This document shows positions 17,944-25,787 of a stretch of DNA of 64,000 nucleotides, piece by piece. The stretch comes from CAXMST01 sp038206985 (GTDB lineage: Bacteria; Actinomycetota; Thermoleophilia; Solirubrobacterales; 70-9): assembly GCA_038206985.1 (NCBI GenBank), contig JBBRAH010000008.1:1-64000 (forward strand). Reading direction: 5' to 3'. A program made the position numbers and the translations under genes. The notes beneath the pieces were generated by a model. It saw only the letters and a program-made list of their open reading frames with translations. It did not search any database and had not been told where the DNA came from. Numbering within the stretch: the first letter of the stretch is position 1; every line of letters starts with the position of its first letter.

Positions 17944-17949
17944 TAGGGT
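17944..17949 (+). promoter_or_regulatory. Predicted -10 hexamer of the F420-type oxidoreductase gene
   Basis: TAGGGT ends 7 bases before the ATG at 17957, with no ribosome site between them. Confidence 0.5.
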
Positions 17950-17956
17950 GCCCCCG

Positions 17957-19006
17957 ATGGCCAAGGATCTGAAGCTCGGGCTCAACACCGGATACTGGGC
18001 GGGCGGCCCACCGCCCGGCGTCGAAGAGATGATCGCCACCGCAGAGGGGCTCGGCTTCGACTCGCTGTGGACGTCTGAGGCCTACGGCTCGGACGTGATC
18101 TCGCCGCTCGCCTGGTGGGGTTCGCGGACCGAGAAGATGCGCCTCGGCACCGCGATCACGCAGATGTCCGCGCGCCAGCCGGCCGCGACCGCGATGGCGG
18201 CGATGACGATGGACCACCTCTCTGGTGGACGCTTCATCCTCGGCATCGGTGTCTCCGGCCCGCAGGTGGTCGAGGGCTGGTACGGCGTCCCCTTCCCAAA
18301 GCCTCTCGCCCGGACGCGTGAGTACATCGGGATCATGCGCGACATCTGGGCCCGCAACGGGCCGGTGACCAACGACGGCCCGCACTACCCGCTGCCACTC
18401 ACTGAGGAGCGGGGAGGCACCGGCCTGGGCAAACCCCTAAAGAGCGCGATCCACCCCGTGCGCGAGGAGATCCCGATCTTCCTGGGCTGTGAGGGGCCGA
18501 AGAACATCGCGCTCTGTGCCGAGCTCTGCGACGGCTGGATGTCGATGCTGTTCTCACCCGACCACGAGGACATCTACCGGCCCTCGCTCGAGGAGGGCTG
18601 GGGCCGCGAGGGCGCGCGCCACGGTGCCGACGACTTCGAGGTCGCCTGCATGGTGCCGATGATCGTCTCCGACGACGTCGACGCGGCCGCCGACATGCTG
18701 CGCCCCTTCTACGCCCTCTACTTCGGTGGCATGGGCGCCAAGGGCAAGAACTTCCACGCCAACGTGCCAATCCGGATGGGCTACGAGAAGGAGGTCCTCG
18801 AGATCCAGGACCTCTACCTCGACGGCAACAAGGACGAGGCGGCGGCGCTGATCCCCTTCGACCTGATCGAGACCATGTCGCTGATCGGCCCGAAGGACAA
18901 GATCGCCGACGACCTGGCCAAGTGGCGCGAGTCGGTGGTCACGACCCTGCTGATCCAGGGTGACGAGAATCTGCTGCGCGACGCGGCAGAACTCGTCCTC
19001 GGCTAG
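17957..19006 (+). CDS. Luciferase-like (LLM class) F420-dependent oxidoreductase
   Basis: The 349-residue protein has the LLM TIM-barrel pattern: LKLGLNTGYW at the start, GFDSLWTSEAYGSD, LGTAITQMSARQPA, and DHLSGGRFILGIGVSGPQVVEGWYG, typical of F420-dependent members. The cofactor is inferred from these motifs. The ATG at 17957 follows a TAGGGT box by 7 bases, and the frame upstream belongs to the opposite-strand amidotransferase. Residues about 46-73 are the segment duplicated at 10492-10575. It stands alone between the amidotransferase and the disulfide-bond pair. Confidence 0.9.
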   Translation: MAKDLKLGLNTGYWAGGPPPGVEEMIATAEGLGFDSLWTSEAYGSDVISPLAWWGSRTEKMRLGTAITQMSARQPAATAMAAMTMDHLSGGRFILGIGVSGPQVVEGWYGVPFPKPLARTREYIGIMRDIWARNGPVTNDGPHYPLPLTEERGGTGLGKPLKSAIHPVREEIPIFLGCEGPKNIALCAELCDGWMSMLFSPDHEDIYRPSLEEGWGREGARHGADDFEVACMVPMIVSDDVDAAADMLRPFYALYFGGMGAKGKNFHANVPIRMGYEKEVLEIQDLYLDGNKDEAAALIPFDLIETMSLIGPKDKIADDLAKWRESVVTTLLIQGDENLLRDAAELVLG

Positions 19007-19019
19007 CTCGCGGCGAGGC

Positions 19020-19460
19020 CTACTCCGGCTGGGATCTGGACCGAGGGGGCTCGCCGACCCGGAGTAGTCGCGTCGTCAGCACGATCGCGAGCAGGCTCAT
19101 CAGTACCGCGCTGGCCACGCACCACTGACAGATCGCATCGATCACGAACAACTCCAGGTAAGTCAGGTAGAGGCTGAAGCCGAAGCCGACGAGCGCCAGT
19201 AGCGCTCCGGTCATCTGAGCGAGCTCGGAACGGAGCAGCAGCGTTGCCCCGATCGAGAGGTAGCCGATCAGCCCGAGCAGGGCGACCGGGATGCCCGCCA
19301 GCTCCGCGTAGTCGGAGGATTGCACCCGCTCGCAGCCGCCACCGCCGCCCACGCAGACCGTCTCCAGCCCGGCGTAGTGGACCCAGGTCAGGTAGCCGGC
19401 GACCGCGATCCCGACCACGACTATCCCGAGGGCGACCCTTCGCAAGCCCTCGTCGCTCAT
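19020..19460 (-). CDS. Vitamin K epoxide reductase (VKOR) family membrane protein
   Basis: The 146-residue protein has four hydrophobic segments, a loop cysteine pair (ETVCVGGGGGCERV) and the quinone-side CxxC (ICQWCVAS). Bacterial VKOR replaces DsbB: it reoxidises an extracytoplasmic thiol oxidase and passes electrons to quinone. It overlaps the upstream thioredoxin-fold gene by 4 bp, so the operon supplies both halves of a disulfide-forming pathway. Length and topology fit actinobacterial VKORs. Confidence 0.92.
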   Translation of the reverse strand: MSDEGLRRVALGIVVVGIAVAGYLTWVHYAGLETVCVGGGGGCERVQSSDYAELAGIPVALLGLIGYLSIGATLLLRSELAQMTGALLALVGFGFSLYLTYLELFVIDAICQWCVASAVLMSLLAIVLTTRLLRVGEPPRSRSQPE

Positions 19461-20248
19461 CCGTCGTCCGCTTGGGCGATGGCGTCCTCGAGCGCCGCAA
19501 TCACCGCCTGGGTATCGAGGGGATCGACGTCGAGGATCTCGGCATCGGCCTCGGCTCCCGGCGCCGTCGGCGCTGTGGCCAGGGCCGGTGTCGAGTCGAC
19601 TCCAACGTCGGCGGCGATGGTGCGAGCGTCATCGAGCACCTTGGTGACCTCCGGCGAGTCCGCGGCCGCGAGCGCCTGCTCGCCGTCCAGACCATCGATC
19701 TGGGAGGCCAGGTCGAGTAGATACTGCTCGGTCACGTAGCCGCTGTTCTCGATGCCCTGGTTGGCGTAGAAGAGCTCAATGAACTGCCAGAGCTTGCCCT
19801 GCTCGCCCGCCGCCACCGCGAAGCGTGCCGCGAGCTCGGAGTCAGGCCCGAGGAAGGTCAGCGGCACGAACTGGATCCGGAGCTCACCGCTGCGCACGAG
19901 CTGCTCGACGATCGGCGGGATCGACACCTCGGAGAACTCGGCGCAGAACGGGCACTGCGGATCGGCGAACTCGAGCATCGTGAGTGGGGCCTCGGGGTCG
20001 CCGAGCACGGTGCCGTCCTGGTCGATGCCGGCGAGTAGCTGCTCGGTCGCGGTCGCATCCGTCGCTGGATCGTCGCTGTCGCTGCCACCGCCGGCGCTGA
20101 CCGCGATCAACACGGCGACGAGGATCGCGGCGAACAGCCCGATCCCGATGAACTGCTTGCGGCGCTTGCCGGCAAGCGCGGACGCCCCATCCCGCTCAGC
20201 CTGCTCGCGCGCCTCGCGCATCTCACGCTTCCTGTCCGCCTTGCTCAT
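19457..20248 (-). CDS. Membrane-anchored DsbA-like thiol oxidase
   Basis: The 263-residue protein has a charged cytoplasmic N-terminus (about 1-30), one membrane helix (about 31-52) and an exported thioredoxin-fold domain with CPFC in DPQCPFCAEF near residue 100. It fits the DSBA/DsbG-like family and would oxidise secreted proteins, being recharged by the VKOR encoded next. AGGAG seven bases before the ATG at 20248 fixes the start, although the frame is open further upstream. The cis-proline region (GVDSTPALA) is present. Confidence 0.92.
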   Translation of the reverse strand: MSKADRKREMREAREQAERDGASALAGKRRKQFIGIGLFAAILVAVLIAVSAGGGSDSDDPATDATATEQLLAGIDQDGTVLGDPEAPLTMLEFADPQCPFCAEFSEVSIPPIVEQLVRSGELRIQFVPLTFLGPDSELAARFAVAAGEQGKLWQFIELFYANQGIENSGYVTEQYLLDLASQIDGLDGEQALAAADSPEVTKVLDDARTIAADVGVDSTPALATAPTAPGAEADAEILDVDPLDTQAVIAALEDAIAQADDG

Positions 20249-20340
20249 CGGATCTCCTCTTCCGCATCGGAGGTGGGCAACGAATGATGGCGTAGCGAGC
20301 GCCTCGCCGCCGGCTTTGCTCACGCCAGTCGCGCCGCCGC

Positions 20341-21177
20341 TCAGCGCGGCGCGAGCCTCCGGGCGACCCGCCCCGGCGCCCGCACGGGCAGGGTGAGCAC
20401 GAAGGTGGCGAAGGCCGCCAGCGCGATCGACGCCCCCGCGGCGAGCTCCAGGTAGTGACTCACGTAGAGGCCGCCGACGCCGGCGGTGACCGCGAGGAAC
20501 GCCGCCGTCCACAGGGCTGGCCTGAGACGCGACTGCAGACGCAGGGCCGCAGCCGCCGGGCCGATCACGACCGCCACTACGAGCAGGCTGCCGAGAGCCT
20601 GAACGGCGACCAGGGTCGTCGCTGCGATCAAGCCGAGCACCAGCCAGGTGGCAGAGCGATTTGACCCGCCCAGGCTCGCGGCTGAAGCTGGGTCGAAGCA
20701 ACTCAGGGTGAGGGTCCGATGAGCGCCCGCCAGGACGGCTCCGGTGAGGAGGGCGAGCACACCGGAGGCGATCAGATCATCAGCGCGAACGCTGAGCGGG
20801 TCGCCGAACAGCAGCTCCCCGAGCCCGATCGGCGTCTGCGGCGACAGCGCCAGCAGGGAACCAAAGCCGAACAGCGCGGTCACCCCGACCGCCACGGCGG
20901 TGTCAGCGCCGATCGACTCATCCGTCGCGACCGCGGCGATCATCGCCACCGCAACGAGGAGTCCAACCGCGGCGCCAAGTCCGAGAGGCACCCCGACGAG
21001 GGCCGCGATCACCAGCCCGGGCAGCATCGAGTGGGAGATCGACTCGGCGGCGTAGCTCTGCTGGTAGAGCACGACCCAGACTCCCAACGGGCCGCAGACC
21101 AGACCGAGGATCACCACTTCGAGCAGGGCTCGCTGCGCGATGCCGCCGCTGAAGGGGTCGGTGATCAGTTCGAGCAA
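20341..21177 (-). CDS. Metal ABC transporter permease (ZnuB/MntB type)
   Basis: The 278-residue protein is an ABC-3 family permease with about eight hydrophobic segments, including QSYAAESISHSMLPGLV and GPAAAALRL typical of zinc/manganese importers. It is the last gene of the cluster znuA-like, permease, ATPase, permease, all on the minus strand. The presence of two different permease genes suggests a heterodimeric channel. The metal is inferred as zinc from the His-rich binding protein and the adjacent Fur-family regulator; manganese is possible. Confidence 0.9.
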   Translation of the reverse strand: MLELITDPFSGGIAQRALLEVVILGLVCGPLGVWVVLYQQSYAAESISHSMLPGLVIAALVGVPLGLGAAVGLLVAVAMIAAVATDESIGADTAVAVGVTALFGFGSLLALSPQTPIGLGELLFGDPLSVRADDLIASGVLALLTGAVLAGAHRTLTLSCFDPASAASLGGSNRSATWLVLGLIAATTLVAVQALGSLLVVAVVIGPAAAALRLQSRLRPALWTAAFLAVTAGVGGLYVSHYLELAAGASIALAAFATFVLTLPVRAPGRVARRLAPR

Positions 21178-21191
21178 GGAGGACCTACCGG

Positions 21192-21929
21192 CTAGTGGTG
21201 GTGGTGTTGGACGACGATCGCCTGGGCAGTGTCATCGAGCCGGATCAGCTCGCCGCCATAGGTGCGTTGTATAACGTCGGGGCTGAGCACCGCCGCAGGC
21301 TCGCCAAAGGCGATCTGGCGCCCATTCAGGCAGAGCACGAGGTCGAAGCTGCGGGCCTGTTCGATGTCGTGGGTAGAGACGAACAGCGAGCGGCCCTCGC
21401 GCGCGAGCTCACTGAAGAGGTCCAGAATGCGCTTCCCCGAGGATTGGTCGACACCGCTCAGAGGCTCATCCAGTAGGAGTGTGGATGCGCGCCGGCTCAA
21501 GGCTCGGGCGATCAGGACGCGCTGGCGCTGGCCCCCGGAAAGCAGCCCGAACCGGGTATCGGCGAGATCACTGAGCCCCACCTGCTCGAGCGCCGAGGTG
21601 GCGACGCGACGCTGCCGCGGCCCGCTGCGCCGGTACCACGGTGTGTCGGCGTAGGTACCCATCAGCGCGACGTCGAGAGCGCTGGCCGGGAAGTCCAGGC
21701 GGGCCCGTTCGGTCTGCGGGACGTAGGCGATCGGGCCTTCGAGCTCGACCCGACCACGGATGTGAGGAGCCTCGCCCAGCAAGCCTCGGAAGAGGGTCGT
21801 CTTGCCTCCGCCGTTGGGGCCAAGCACGGCCACGACTACGCCCTCGGGCACCACGAAGTCGAGCTCTGCGAGCACCGGAACCCCGGGGAGGTAGCCGACC
21901 TCCAGCGCCGAGACCGTGACCGCGCTCAT
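21192..21929 (-). CDS. Metal ABC transporter ATP-binding protein (ZnuC type)
   Basis: The 245-residue ATPase has Walker A GPNGGGKTT, signature LSGGQRQRV and Walker B TLLLDEPLSGVD, followed by the switch histidine STHDIEQA. The C-terminus ends in a run of histidines (VQHHHH), which may bind metal. It overlaps the first permease gene by 4 bp and precedes the second by 14 bp. It drives the importer whose binding protein is encoded at 22770. Confidence 0.93.
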   Translation of the reverse strand: MSAVTVSALEVGYLPGVPVLAELDFVVPEGVVVAVLGPNGGGKTTLFRGLLGEAPHIRGRVELEGPIAYVPQTERARLDFPASALDVALMGTYADTPWYRRSGPRQRRVATSALEQVGLSDLADTRFGLLSGGQRQRVLIARALSRRASTLLLDEPLSGVDQSSGKRILDLFSELAREGRSLFVSTHDIEQARSFDLVLCLNGRQIAFGEPAAVLSPDVIQRTYGGELIRLDDTAQAIVVQHHHH

Positions 21930-22765
21930 CGTCGACTGCTCCGATGCGAGCCCGTCGTCAGACGGGGTCCGAACGCGCGGAGCAGGAGCGCGAGCCCGAA
22001 CACCACACCGCCGATCACGGCGATCGTCCCTCCCGGCGGGGAGTCGAGCTCGTAGGACAGCAGGAGTCCGCCCAGGCCCACCAGCAAGGCCAGTGCGGCA
22101 CTCCCCAGCTCGAGGCTGAGAACGGTTGGTGCAAACAGCCGCACGGTCGCCGCGGGGATGACGAGGATCGCGCTGACCAGCAGTGCGCCCACGGCGGCCA
22201 GGGCTGAGATCGTGGCAACGGCAATCGTGAGGAGGAGCAGGCGGTCGGCCAAGACCACGGGCAGCCCCAGGGCGGCTCCGCTCTGGGGCTCGAACGCGAT
22301 CGCGATCCAGACGCGGCGGGCGAAGGCGGCCGCCGCCAGCGCGAGGGTGAGCGCGAGGGCCGTGCCGAGAAGCTCCGCGGTGCCGATCGCGAGCAGGCTC
22401 CCAAAGAGCAGCTGATCGACCTCCGAGCCGGACTCGAAGACGTCGCTGGCGAGGATCACACCCAGGGCCAGCGCGAACACCACAAGCAAGGCAGTGGCCG
22501 TGTCGGCACCCAGGCGGCGGCTGCGATGGGATCGCTCCAGCAGCGCGGCGAAGCCGCCACCGACCCCGAGCGCTGCGACCGCCGGTGGCACCCCCAGCGG
22601 TCCGGCCACGACCAGCCCGGGAAACGCCGCTACCCCGACCCCGTGGGTGAAGAACGCCAGGTGCCGGAGGACGATCTGGGCGCCGAGGATGCCCGCGAGG
22701 GGCGCGAGCAGCACGATCTCGAGTGCTGCCCGCTGGATGAATGGAAGCTGGAAAGCATCGAGCAC
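21926..22765 (-). CDS. Metal ABC transporter permease, second subunit
   Basis: The 279-residue ABC-3 permease contains FFTHGVGVAAFPGLVVAGPLG and several long hydrophobic segments. The start was placed at GTG 22765 (VLDAFQLPFIQRA), 4 bp after the binding-protein stop; the longer open frame overlaps that gene. It is a paralogue of the permease at 20341, and both probably form the membrane channel. Its end overlaps the ATPase start by 4 bp. Confidence 0.88.
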   Translation of the reverse strand: MLDAFQLPFIQRAALEIVLLAPLAGILGAQIVLRHLAFFTHGVGVAAFPGLVVAGPLGVPPAVAALGVGGGFAALLERSHRSRRLGADTATALLVVFALALGVILASDVFESGSEVDQLLFGSLLAIGTAELLGTALALTLALAAAAFARRVWIAIAFEPQSGAALGLPVVLADRLLLLTIAVATISALAAVGALLVSAILVIPAATVRLFAPTVLSLELGSAALALLVGLGGLLLSYELDSPPGGTIAVIGGVVFGLALLLRAFGPRLTTGSHRSSRR

Positions 22766-22769
22766 GGGG

Positions 22770-23810
22770 TCAGACTGGAATCTGACAGCTCTGCGCGCCG
22801 CCCGTGAAGCCCTCCACCATGCTCGACGCATTTGCCGCCATCGCATCGAGGTAGGTCTCCCCGCTCGAGCCCTCCGGCCCGAGCGTGTCCGCCCAGAGCT
22901 CACCGCCGATCTGCGCGCCGGCATCATCGGCGATCGCCTGCTCGAGTCCAGCGCTGACGCCGGCCTCGGGGAAGACCGCTCGGGCACCCTCGGAGCGGAT
23001 CAGCTCGACCAGTTCGGCGGTCTCGCCGGCCGACGCCTGAGCCTGGGTGCTGAGCGCCGGAACCGCCGCCCCGACCACCTCGATCTCATAGCGATCGGCG
23101 AAGTAGCCGAGCGCGTCGTGGCTGGTGACGAGCTTGCGCTCCTTCGGGGGCACGCTGTCGATGCAAGTGCTGATGCCCTCGTCGAGCCGCTCGAGCTGAC
23201 CGATGTAAGCGTCGGCGTTGGCCGCGTACTCGTCGGCCCCCTCCGGGTCCACCTCGCTCAGCGCCTCGGCGATCGTCGCGACCGCGAGGATCGCGTTGCG
23301 CGGATCCTGCCACCAGTGGGGGTCGAGGCCCTCGACAGACGCCTCCTCGCCCTCCCCCTCGGAGTGACCATGCTCCTCCTCGTCAGAGTGCTCCTGTTCC
23401 TCCTCTGAGTGCTTCTCCCCTGGCTCGCCCTCGATCGTCTCGACCGAGTCGATCAGCAGGATCTCCTCAGCATCTGAGCCCGACGCGTCAACCAGGTCCT
23501 CGAGCCAGATGTCGAGATCGCCGCCGGAGCCAACGATCAGATCGGCTTCGGTCAGGGCCTCGGCATCGCTGGGCTTGGGCTCGTAGTCGTGCGGGTCCGA
23601 GTTGGTCGCGAGCACTCCGGTCACTGAAGCGCGCTCTCCGGCTACGTTGCGGACGAGATCAGTGGCCTGCGTCGTGCTGACGACAACTGAGACCCCGCCA
23701 CCAGCGTTCGCTCCCGCCTCCGGATCCGAGCTGGAGCCGCAAGCTGCAACTCCAAGCGCGGAGAGAACGAGAATGGGCAAGGCTGTGAAGTAATTGATAG
23801 TTGTTCGCAT
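22770..23810 (-). CDS. Metal ABC transporter substrate-binding lipoprotein (ZnuA type)
   Basis: The 346-residue protein has a lipobox (GVAACGSSS), then a cluster A-I metal-binding fold with DPHDYEPKPSD, an internal acidic His-rich loop (EEEQEHSDEEEHGHSE) and DPHWWQDPRNA. The His loop is typical of zinc-binding members. ATG at 23810 was chosen because TAGAGT lies 7 bases upstream; an in-frame ATG at 23846 would run into the shared promoter with the Fur-type gene. It is the first gene of the importer operon. Confidence 0.9.
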   Translation of the reverse strand: MRTTINYFTALPILVLSALGVAACGSSSDPEAGANAGGGVSVVVSTTQATDLVRNVAGERASVTGVLATNSDPHDYEPKPSDAEALTEADLIVGSGGDLDIWLEDLVDASGSDAEEILLIDSVETIEGEPGEKHSEEEQEHSDEEEHGHSEGEGEEASVEGLDPHWWQDPRNAILAVATIAEALSEVDPEGADEYAANADAYIGQLERLDEGISTCIDSVPPKERKLVTSHDALGYFADRYEIEVVGAAVPALSTQAQASAGETAELVELIRSEGARAVFPEAGVSAGLEQAIADDAGAQIGGELWADTLGPEGSSGETYLDAMAANASSMVEGFTGGAQSCQIPV

Positions 23811-23848
23811 TATCGGCACTCTAGTGAGTTTGAGAGTCGTTCGCATTT
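23797..23848. promoter_or_regulatory. Pair of direct-repeat sites, candidate Zur/Fur boxes
   Basis: TTGATAGTTGTTCGCATT (from about 23795) and TTGAGAGTCGTTCGCATT (from about 23830) differ at only two positions and lie about 36 bp apart. One covers the znuA start, and the other lies between the two divergent -10 boxes. Their resemblance to Fur-family boxes is only partial. Their position suits autoregulation by the adjacent Fur-type protein. Confidence 0.45.
23818..23823 (-). promoter_or_regulatory. Predicted -10 hexamer of the metal importer operon
   Basis: On the minus strand TAGAGT ends 7 bases before the ATG at 23810. Confidence 0.45.
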
Positions 23849-23861
23849 ACACCGGGACCGG

Positions 23862-23867
23862 TACCAT
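23862..23867 (+). promoter_or_regulatory. Predicted -10 hexamer of the Fur-family gene
   Basis: TACCAT ends 6 bases before the ATG at 23874. Confidence 0.45.
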
Positions 23868-23873
23868 CGACAG

Positions 23874-24311
23874 ATGCCGAGCGAGTGGACAAACGCCGCC
23901 CTGAGCACGCTCAGCGAGCGGGGCTACCGGGCGGGTGGCGCGCGCACCGCCGTAGTTGAGCTACTCGGGGCTGAGGGAGGCTGCATGGAGGCCGAGAGCG
24001 TCGCCGCCCGGCTCCGCGAGCAGGGCAAGTCGGTTGGCACCGCCAGCGTCTACAGGGCCCTCAGCCTGCTCGCGGACCTCGGACTGCTGCACAAGACGGC
24101 CCTACCCGACTCCCCCACCCGCTTCGAGCTGGTCTTGCCGGGAGGCGAGCACCACCACCACATCGTTTGCGAGAACTGTGGCCGGACCGAACCGTTCAGC
24201 GACCCGGACCTCGAGAGGGCGGTGACCTCGATCAGCGATCGCGTCGAGTTCGAGATCGCCTCTCACGACATCACCCTCTACGGCACCTGCGCGGGCTGCC
24301 GTGCCGCCTGA
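23874..24311 (+). CDS. Fur-family metalloregulator, probable Zur
   Basis: The 145-residue protein has the Fur winged helix (GTASVYRALSLLADLGLL), the metal-sensing GGEHHHHIVCENCG segment and a second CxxC (GTCAGC) forming the structural zinc site. It is divergent from the zinc-type importer with a 63-bp shared promoter, so it most likely represses that operon when metal is replete. Zur rather than Fur is inferred from the importer; Mur is an alternative. Confidence 0.88.
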   Translation: MPSEWTNAALSTLSERGYRAGGARTAVVELLGAEGGCMEAESVAARLREQGKSVGTASVYRALSLLADLGLLHKTALPDSPTRFELVLPGGEHHHHIVCENCGRTEPFSDPDLERAVTSISDRVEFEIASHDITLYGTCAGCRAA

Positions 24312-24338
24312 GTGACCGGGCCCCCGAGGCCGGCCCTC

Positions 24339-24344
24339 TACGAT
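24339..24344 (+). promoter_or_regulatory. Predicted -10 hexamer of the M23 peptidase gene
   Basis: TACGAT ends 8 bases before the ATG at 24353. Confidence 0.45.
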
Positions 24345-24352
24345 CTCCCTTG

Positions 24353-25297
24353 ATGCAGGGCTCCGCTGAGCTAGACAGGCGCCGAGGAGACTGGCTGAGG
24401 GCAGTGCTGGGCGCGGCCGTGATTCTCGTCGCCGCCGGCGCGGTTGGCTGCTCCAATGACGATTCCCCCTCGGGCCCGTCAGCCTCTGGGACCGGAAGCC
24501 CCGCTGCGTTGAGCGAGCGACTGGAGGCGGGGCCCTCCGCGCTTGCGCAGCGCCTCTTCGACGACTCGGAGCTCGATCTGATTATCGGGGTCGGCGAGGA
24601 AATGGGACTGGACTGGGCGATCCTCGCGGCCGCAAACGAGATCGAGACCGCCGGCCGCGGGGCGGCGGACGGCGCAGAGGGAAGGGAGCGGGTAGCGGCG
24701 ATCGGTTTTACGATCGCCGCGTTGGGCGCACCCACGGACTATGCGGCGGCGCTTGCGACCCGCGGCGGCCAGGCATTCGCCCGCCGGACGCTGGCCCTCG
24801 CTGAGCGCCTCCGCGGCGATGGCGGGGACGGGGTGGAGCTTCCGCTGAGTCGACTGCCGTTTGGCGTCCCGGTCGACGGGCAGCTCGTCGCCGGGTTCGG
24901 CAAGCGATTCGGTGCCCTCCACGACGGGCTCGACATCGCCGCCCCCTCCGGCAATCCGATCGCCGCGATCGCTCCCGGACTGGTACTTTCAACCGGCTTT
25001 GATCCCGCCTACGGTAACCGCACCTGTCTGCTTCACCGGATCGAGGGAAAGGGCGACCGCACGAGCCTGACCACCTGCTACGGGAACCAGTCCCGGTTTG
25101 AGGTTGAGCCAGGGGACACAGTCAAGGCGGGCGAGACGATAGGCCTCGTGGGGTGCAGTGGGCCCTGCCTGCGTCCCCATGTCCATCTGCAGGTTCTCAG
25201 AGGCTCGGCGGAGAGCGCCCCGGCGGTCGATCCCGCGACCTACCTCGCAGTCGGCAGCACCCAGATCGGGACCCGGTACTCACTGGAGACGGAGTGA
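24353..25297 (+). CDS. M23 (LytM-type) peptidase lipoprotein
   Basis: The 314-residue protein has a basic N-terminus, a hydrophobic segment and a lipobox (GAVGC). A helical middle (LGLDWAILAAANEIETAGRG) resembles lysozyme-like substrate-binding segments. A C-terminal M23 domain begins at GFGKRFGALHDGLDIAAPSG and has the HxH motif in RPHVHLQVL, the zinc ligands of peptidoglycan endopeptidases. It should act on cell-wall cross-links outside the membrane. ATG at 24353 fits a leaderless start. The next gene overlaps it by 4 bp. Confidence 0.85.
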   Translation: MQGSAELDRRRGDWLRAVLGAAVILVAAGAVGCSNDDSPSGPSASGTGSPAALSERLEAGPSALAQRLFDDSELDLIIGVGEEMGLDWAILAAANEIETAGRGAADGAEGRERVAAIGFTIAALGAPTDYAAALATRGGQAFARRTLALAERLRGDGGDGVELPLSRLPFGVPVDGQLVAGFGKRFGALHDGLDIAAPSGNPIAAIAPGLVLSTGFDPAYGNRTCLLHRIEGKGDRTSLTTCYGNQSRFEVEPGDTVKAGETIGLVGCSGPCLRPHVHLQVLRGSAESAPAVDPATYLAVGSTQIGTRYSLETE

Positions 25298-25713
25298 GCG
25301 CCGCCGTTCACCGATTCTCAACCGTCAGCGCGGTGGCGATCGCGATCGCCCTCGCCGGTTGCTCGTCGGGGGAGGATCAGCTCAGCGCCGAGGCGGCCGT
25401 CGCCGCCCTCAATCAGGCAGGCGCGGAGCTCGAGCTCGGAGAGAGTCTCGGCTCGGGCGTCGCGGGCATCGACCTCTACGTGGTTCGTTTCAGCGGCGGA
25501 TCGGGACCCCTGCAGGGCGATGCCCATGGCTCGGGAGCCGTGGCCGTGCTCGAGGATGAGGAGGCGGCGCTGAGCGAGTTCGAGCGCTGCGACTCAGCCG
25601 TCTCGTTCGTCTGCTTCAGAGCCGCGAACACGGTCTTTCGCTTCGACAGCATCAGTGCCGAGGAGCAAGCGCGGATCACCGCCTCGATGCGGAGCCTCGC
25701 GGCCGGAGGCTGA
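25294..25713 (+). CDS. Small predicted lipoprotein of unknown function
   Basis: The 139-residue protein has a signal peptide ending in IALAGC and a small mature domain with two cysteines (ERCDSAVSFVCF) that could form a disulfide. I recognise no family. The GTG start at 25294 overlaps the stop of the M23 gene (GTGA), so they are co-translated. It may be an accessory or substrate-sensing partner of that peptidase, but this is only context. Confidence 0.72.
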   Translation: MSAAVHRFSTVSAVAIAIALAGCSSGEDQLSAEAAVAALNQAGAELELGESLGSGVAGIDLYVVRFSGGSGPLQGDAHGSGAVAVLEDEEAALSEFERCDSAVSFVCFRAANTVFRFDSISAEEQARITASMRSLAAGG

Positions 25714-25787
25714 GACCACCCGCTGCCAACCTGGCCCACCCGCCTCGCGCCGGGAGGCCATCGTGATCCGCCGCCCCCGATGCTCAA

